This document shows positions 58,717-64,000 of a stretch of 64,000 bases of DNA, one piece after another; the first letter of the stretch is position 1, and every line of letters begins with the position of its first letter. The position numbers were made by a program, and so were the translations under genes. The notes below the pieces were generated by a model, which worked only from the letters and a program-made list of their open reading frames with translations, searched no databases and was not told where the DNA came from. Source of the DNA: Polytrichum commune. Taxonomy: Eukaryota > Streptophyta > Polytrichopsida > Polytrichales > Polytrichaceae. The stretch covers positions 20,706,001 through 20,770,000 of the forward strand of contig OX485804.1 of the NCBI GenBank assembly GCA_950295325.1. The letters are read 5' to 3'.

Positions 58717-58870
58717 GATATTTCATATTGAGTGCACTCATCCATCAAGGACCAAATTCCAATATACATCTTCATTGTCACTCAAGCAACTAGCAATTGA
58801 CTAGGAGCTCATGGAAAAAATGAAACCATAAATAGTTAAATACTTACTTAACTTGGAAGTAAAATATTTT
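58717..58870. mobile_element. Fold-back arm fragment
   Basis: CATATTGAGTGCACTCATCC, AATTCCAATATACATCTTCA and ACTTAACTTGGAAG follow the order of the left arm at 61027-61160. The partner arm is absent. Confidence 0.55.
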
Positions 58871-58990
58871 AATTTAACATATTTTTAATAAATATAATCA
58901 TGATTTTTTCACAGGCGTATTTTCACACAAAGTTCATACATATCTTTAAATAGAAACTATGAAATTAAGTGCACTTCATAAGCAAGTCTA

Positions 58991-60874
58991 GATTTTACTT
59001 ATAGTTTTGAACTTACTTGTAAGTGTTTAAAAAATTTGAGACCACTTACTAATTTCATGTTAGTCTACTGATATCTACAGAAACTAGGTCGAACAACACC
59101 CATCTTATATGCACACTTTGCAAGTCAAAACCTCAATTAAATACTCTTTTGTTCACCCACTTGATTTTGTATCCTCTATGTATGGATTACTTTTAGTAAC
59201 CCCCTCCTGAGATGTAATGTAAGTAATCTCCCTAGGGAATGATAAATTATGGATGTAATAACTAAGCTTCCTTGGTAGTAATATCATTTTAGATGTAATT
59301 TGGAGTTGGGAATGGAGCATGATTTGATAGATTTTACAAGATGAATATATAGTGTAAAATGGATGAAGGCAAGATAGAGAAATTGGGGCAAACTCGGAGT
59401 ACACGTAGCGGCCTGCATCCCAATTCTTTTTGCATCGGAGACAAAGATGCATTTCAATAGTTGCGCTTTTTTGGTGTTTGTCGATTTTGACATTCAGTGA
59501 CCGGCCTGTGACCAATGATTGCATTTTGTCCAAAAATGAATAAAATTTGTTGTTACATGCATCCAGTGTGCAAATACTAGTATTGATTAGGATCTAAGTA
59601 AATTTGGACAAGAATTTTGTCCATACATAATACTGCAAATGAGAGGAGCACATGCAGCGTTGGTGTATGCACATTGCACAACAAGTTCTTTAGGGGGACC
59701 AAACTAGAAGCTTATGACAACAACCTTAGTCATACACACATTTTGAGAAGCAATGTGGTGAAAACGCTTCCCAAGGCGTGTACTTTTCACAAACAACACA
59801 ATGTACATGCAACATAAAGGTGTTTCACAACAAGAGATGTGGTCTACATTCAATCAACCCATAAAGGTCTAAAAGACTCCATGGATGAGCTTTGTACACA
59901 ATGTCAAATTATGTATTTGAGCTTGAATATTCAATAACAATAAGGTATTCATGCAATTTAAAATTTGTACTGATGAATGAGTTATTTAGATATGTGCACT
60001 TTACCCACAATTAACTAACAATGAAAGCACATGGCTAAAATACTTGTTTTGGCGCATGAAGAGGCCTTGATAGGACCACACATGAGTTAAAAGTTGAGAA
60101 CTTTTTTTTTCTTTTTTTTTTCTTTTTTTGAGACAGAAGGCCGACATGCCAACGCCAAAGCACAGGAGGCAGTTGACCACCTAGCAAGATTTCCGTCAAG
60201 TAGAGAGGAGATTTCACAGTCGGGAAAAAGTTGACAACTTGATCGAGTGCTCTTTTATCGTATACTAGGGTAGACAACCTTTATTCAATTACTTTATTTA
60301 TTAGGAGACCTGAACTTGAGTGGTGGTTTGACATGGGTCCAAGAAGGCATATATATAACCAAAAAGACATGTGGCTAGAAAAACATTGGATTGTGTGCTC
60401 AAACATGATAACCATTCTAGGCTCAACAATCAACATAATGGGGAGGATCTCTATGACCATTCAATGGGGATGAGATTGCCACTTTACATATTAACAAGAA
60501 ACTTTTATGAACTCTAAAAAGTATGAGAAAAGTGGGTAGTACAACCCTGATTTGGAATGCTTGCTCATCATCTCATTCTAGGCTCCAACCATAACAAGGC
60601 GCACCACGAAGGACTAAATAGAAAGGAAAACATGAGGCGACATTATTGATTAGAATTGCAAACCATTAATAAGATGTGATGATGACATCTAAGATATGCT
60701 AAGTCACGATTATAAACCCAAGTAAAGCTTAAATCAAAAGCTTATTACCTATTCAAAGGAGTGTCAAGGACTATGAAAAAAGGTGATGTGTGACACAATT
60801 TAATACACCTTATCGTAGTTGAACCCAGTAATCGCATGTTTCAAATCCTAGGAGAAGTGGGCGGCGGACATTAC
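58991..60874. other. AT-rich intergenic region
   Basis: No gene or repeat partner recognised; long T tracts at 60101-60128. Confidence 0.4.
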
Positions 60875-62100
60875 GTTCCCCCCCACGAACTTTTCGGGGG
60901 AGGAATATTCGGGTAGGGGCAGCCACTCGTCAATTTTTTTGGACCCGACCGAAAACTGTTGCTTGCCCGCTCGACTTCGAAAAAATTATTGTCCTTGCAT
61001 TCTTGAAGGCCACTTATCCACAAATCCCATATTGAGTGCACTTCATTTTCAAGGTCCCAAATCCAATATATATGTTCACTTCCATTGAGTAAATAAGCAA
61101 TTGATCGGATTTCATTTTCAAAGTGAAGCCGCCAATAAAGCATGTAATTAACTTGGAAGATAAAAATATTACGAAATCCTCATTAGCACTGAGGTTATAA
61201 TTTTTGAGACTTACAATTGAAAGGAACTTTGTCATTCTAAAATGAAAATAAATTCATGACTTATTTTAATATGTTTTAATATTTTAGTTAATACCTTCTA
61301 CTTTCATAAACTATTCATATGCATTTAAATGAATTAAGTGTGATTGAATTTAACTAAGTCTAATTAATTCTGATTAATTCTAATTATTCCTAATTATTCC
61401 TAATTAAATTATAAAATATGCTTTCCATATTAATTAATCCTAACAAATTGTAAATTATACTTACTGGAGTTAATTCCATTAAATCAAGATTAATTCCAGT
61501 AAGTAAATTTTATAATTAATTAGGCATAATTATTCTGGTTAGCATGCTTTCTGATTTAATTGGGCTTAATTAGAATTAATTAGACTTAGTTGCATTCAAT
61601 CACACTTAACTAATTTAAATGCGTATGAATACTTTATGAAAGTAGAAGGTATTAACTAAAATACTGTAAAATATTTAAACATATTAAAATAAGTAATTTA
61701 TTTATTTTCATTTTAGAATGACAAAGTTCCTTTCAATTGTAAGTCACAAAAAGTATAACCTCAGTGCTAATGAGGATTTCATAATTTTTTAAACTTCCAA
61801 GTTAATTACATGCTTTATTGGCGGCTTCACTTTGAAAATGAAATCCGATCAATTGCTTATTTACTCAATGGAAGTGAACATATATATTGGATTTGGGACC
61901 TTGAAAATGAAGTGCACTCAATATGGGATTTGTGGATAAGTGGCCTTCAAGAATGCAAGGACAATAATTTTTTCGAAGTCGGGCGGGCGGGCAACAGTTT
62001 TCGGTCGGGTCCAGAAAATTTGACGGGCGGCTGCCCTTGCCCGAATATTCCTCCCCCGAAAAGTTTGTGTGTGTGGGGGGGGGGGGGGGGGGGGGGGAAC
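60875..62100. mobile_element. Fold-back element with about 600-bp arms
   Basis: The left arm from GTTCCCCCCC (60875) and the right arm to GGGGGAAC (62100) are inverted copies meeting at about 61482, where TTACTGGAGTTAAT faces ATTAATTCCAGTAA. The arms are so alike that both translate to nearly the same 85-residue frame (starting MLYWRLHFENE) on opposite strands, which is a by-product and not a gene. The centre is rich in TTAATT words. No transposase. The right end holds 23 G where the left has 7 C. Flanks read TTAC on the left and TTAG on the right. Confidence 0.85.
62075..62097. repeat. poly-G tract (23)
   Basis: Uninterrupted G run at the right tip of the fold-back, preceded by (GT)n. Confidence 0.97.
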
Positions 62101-62103
62101 TTA

Positions 62104-62591
62104 GGGCCACTTCACACACGGGACTAAGAGCCCGTGACCATTACACTCCAAGCACTCTCATTGGTGGGAAGGACGGAGCCGGTCCAAGTTTGCTTCACAC
62201 TACGCTTGAGGGACTAACGGAGTATGTGAATGCAAGATGGATGTAAAGTCTACATGGATTCCTACATGGCACCGAATGGATCATGTTTCACAGTCACTTG
62301 GACTATTTTCAAAAGCCACCTCTTGGAGGTAGGCCTAACACAAAACCGGGAGACCATGGCACTCCTAACGCTCACAACCGTTGGTTTATTCTATTTTATC
62401 ATGTGTGAGGACCCGCATGAATAGAAATAGCATTTGGTTGAGGACCCGGTACATATGACTCCACACTACACTTGAGGGTCCATGACCACACTACGTGATT
62501 TTGAAGGTGTGTTGGGATGGCTTTTGGATGCTTTCTTTTGAGCTCTCACAATCTCATGGTCACGGCCCTTGGCTCGTGTGTGAAGTGGCCC
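62104..62591. mobile_element. MITE family F2, copy 4, cleanest
   Basis: 488 bp between TTA at 62101-62103 and 62592-62594. Termini GGGCCACTTCACACACGGGA and TCGTGTGTGAAGTGGCCC. Its left TTA touches the fold-back tip. Confidence 0.92.
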
Positions 62592-62702
62592 TTAACGTCT
62601 GCCGACGTGGGCTAGTTAGAAAAAGTAACCATTTAAGACCCATCTATCTTAAGCTACACATGCATTGGATATTGAGAGAAATAAGACTATGATGGAGAAG
62701 GC

Positions 62703-63021
62703 CTAAGGTAGAGGGGCCCTTTCCCGCTCGGGTCCTTAAACCGCTCACTAGACCTATCCAAACAAGAGGTACATTATAGCTTCCAACCTCAAATTTCTAT
62801 GTAATCATGGTGTACATTTTTGGGGTGAGTGGTTTTGGGTACCCCTATGAGTTCTCCTTCCAAAATTCATAACTAATTCAATATTAATCCAAAATTAATT
62901 ATTCCAATTGGTCCAATTTCCAATGTACTTTGCACATCTTCCAAGATTGATTCCCCCTTAATAACTCCCCAATGAACATGCCAATCTGAAATTCGAGCGG
63001 GAAAGGGCCCCTCTACCTTAG
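62703..63021. mobile_element. MITE F6 with perfect 28-bp terminal inverted repeats
   Basis: 319 bp. The first 28 bases, starting CTAAGGTAGAGGGGCCC, are the exact reverse complement of the last 28. The AT-rich body has no gene. No clear target duplication outside the repeats. Perfect TIRs suggest recent activity. Confidence 0.85.
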
Positions 63022-64000
63022 ATCCAATTATGCCAAACTTGTCAACAAAGAGTCTTTTGAAAGCTCCATTTTTTCATAAGCAACCAATACCATCGATCTC
63101 CTTTGTACTTCTGTACTAAGGCAAAAAGGGTGGCCAATTACGTTTCTATATTTCCTCATGCCACTAAGGTGTAGCTTTTGGTTTGGGGTGTTGGATATAG
63201 CACCCTCCCTACCTTACTGCACTAATAGGCGTGTATATATTTAGTGTGTGTCGCTAGAAACAAACATGTGCATGTCATCCAAGGACTGGTTTGTCGACCT
63301 TCAAGCAATTGTAAAGCAACTAAGTTATAATGTGGCACCCACACTGATTTGTATTGCAAAGTTAGAGTGATGCATATCAATAGCCATTTCAATTTAGGTG
63401 GGTCATAGGACTCTATCTTGGTTTGGTTCCTTAGGGGTGACAGTAAAAGAAGTTGTTCCCCTAAGGTTTGTTGTTGATCTTTCCCAATCTATATAAGCTC
63501 ACTAAACTAATATTGGGTCTTTGTTCCCAGTTTAGGTTCACCGGGCTTCCCTTCCCTGGTTCGTCTTCCCCTTTGGTAGGTGTTGTGAACATTTACATGG
63601 TTTACCTTGACTTTCATTTGATGATAGTTATACCATGGGGAGTGTGGTAAGAACATGCCCCGAATAGATGGATTAATCTATGCTAAGTCCCACATAACTT
63701 GATCGAGGTTTTAAATTCTAATTCCAAGGTTAGAACATATTTTGAGATAATTTCCAGGGCGTTTTAGAATGTTTCATCTTCCTCCATGCTATTATTTCCA
63801 TGGTTGTCATGAAACTTCACCCCTATTCACAAGGACTGATAAGTTACTTCTCCTTTTATGATCTAGGGTTCATTGCACGTTGTGTGATATAAATATAAGG
63901 GTACTTTATCCATTACATTACACAACTCCTTGGCTCTATTCCGTGGGACCAAGTATCACATGAGCATAATTCTCCTTTAATTCCGGGATTCCCCATACAT
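63022..64000. other. Unassigned
   Basis: No gene or repeat partner recognised up to the window end. Confidence 0.4.

Noticed and set aside
60871-62127. 85-100 residue frames on both strands of the fold-back with the same sequence
   Set aside because: They are mirror images created by the inverted arms, contain MITE-type repeats and match no protein family.

Overview
This looks like nuclear DNA from a land plant with a transposon-rich genome. The reasons are two intron-containing amino-acid transporter genes of the plant AVT6 type, a PIF/Harbinger DNA transposon with its MYB/SANT-like partner gene, a Stowaway-type terminus, non-LTR elements with RNase H domains and many MITEs. The transporters look diverged from the flowering-plant AVT6 proteins I know, so a bryophyte, lycophyte or fern is more likely than an angiosperm. 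That is an inference and I cannot name the species. I found no tRNA, rRNA, CRISPR array, origin or bacterial operon.

Only two protein-coding genes look intact. Gene 1 (9334 to 6728, minus strand) and gene 2 (53025 to 55500, plus strand) are paralogues with five exons each, the same splice phases and 481 codons each. They are inverted relative to each other, head to head, about 44 kb apart. Similarity extends into introns and the 3' UTR but fades in the promoters.

Almost everything else is transposon debris. 1-2490 is most of a decayed PIF/Harbinger element whose two genes converge tail to tail. 12.1-13.5 kb is three MITEs nested at one TAA target. 13.8-16.2 kb holds another MITE and a roughly 270-bp tandem repeat. 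16.5-18.0 and 27.4-28.9 kb are 3' parts of non-LTR elements with RNase H, a zinc motif and a PD-(D/E)xK-like block. 18.9-20.2 kb is L1-like LINE debris. 30.7-31.5 kb holds a copia-like LTR abutting a remnant of a Rep/HUH-like gene, the least usual object in the window. 39.7-40.7 kb is a pogo-type element deleted down to its CENP-B-like DNA-binding region. 41-52 kb carries six copies of one old CCGGTT-rich repeat, one split by a SINE. 60.9-62.1 kb is a 1.2-kb fold-back with arms of about 600 bp, followed directly by two MITEs.

At least six MITE families are present. Several share a 3-bp TTA or TAA target duplication and a terminal pattern of the type GGGSC-N-TTYACAC with the Harbinger element, so one transposase family may have moved them all. 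Many nonsense codons in the transposase genes are what C-to-T (or G-to-A) change would produce, as expected for methylated, silenced elements.
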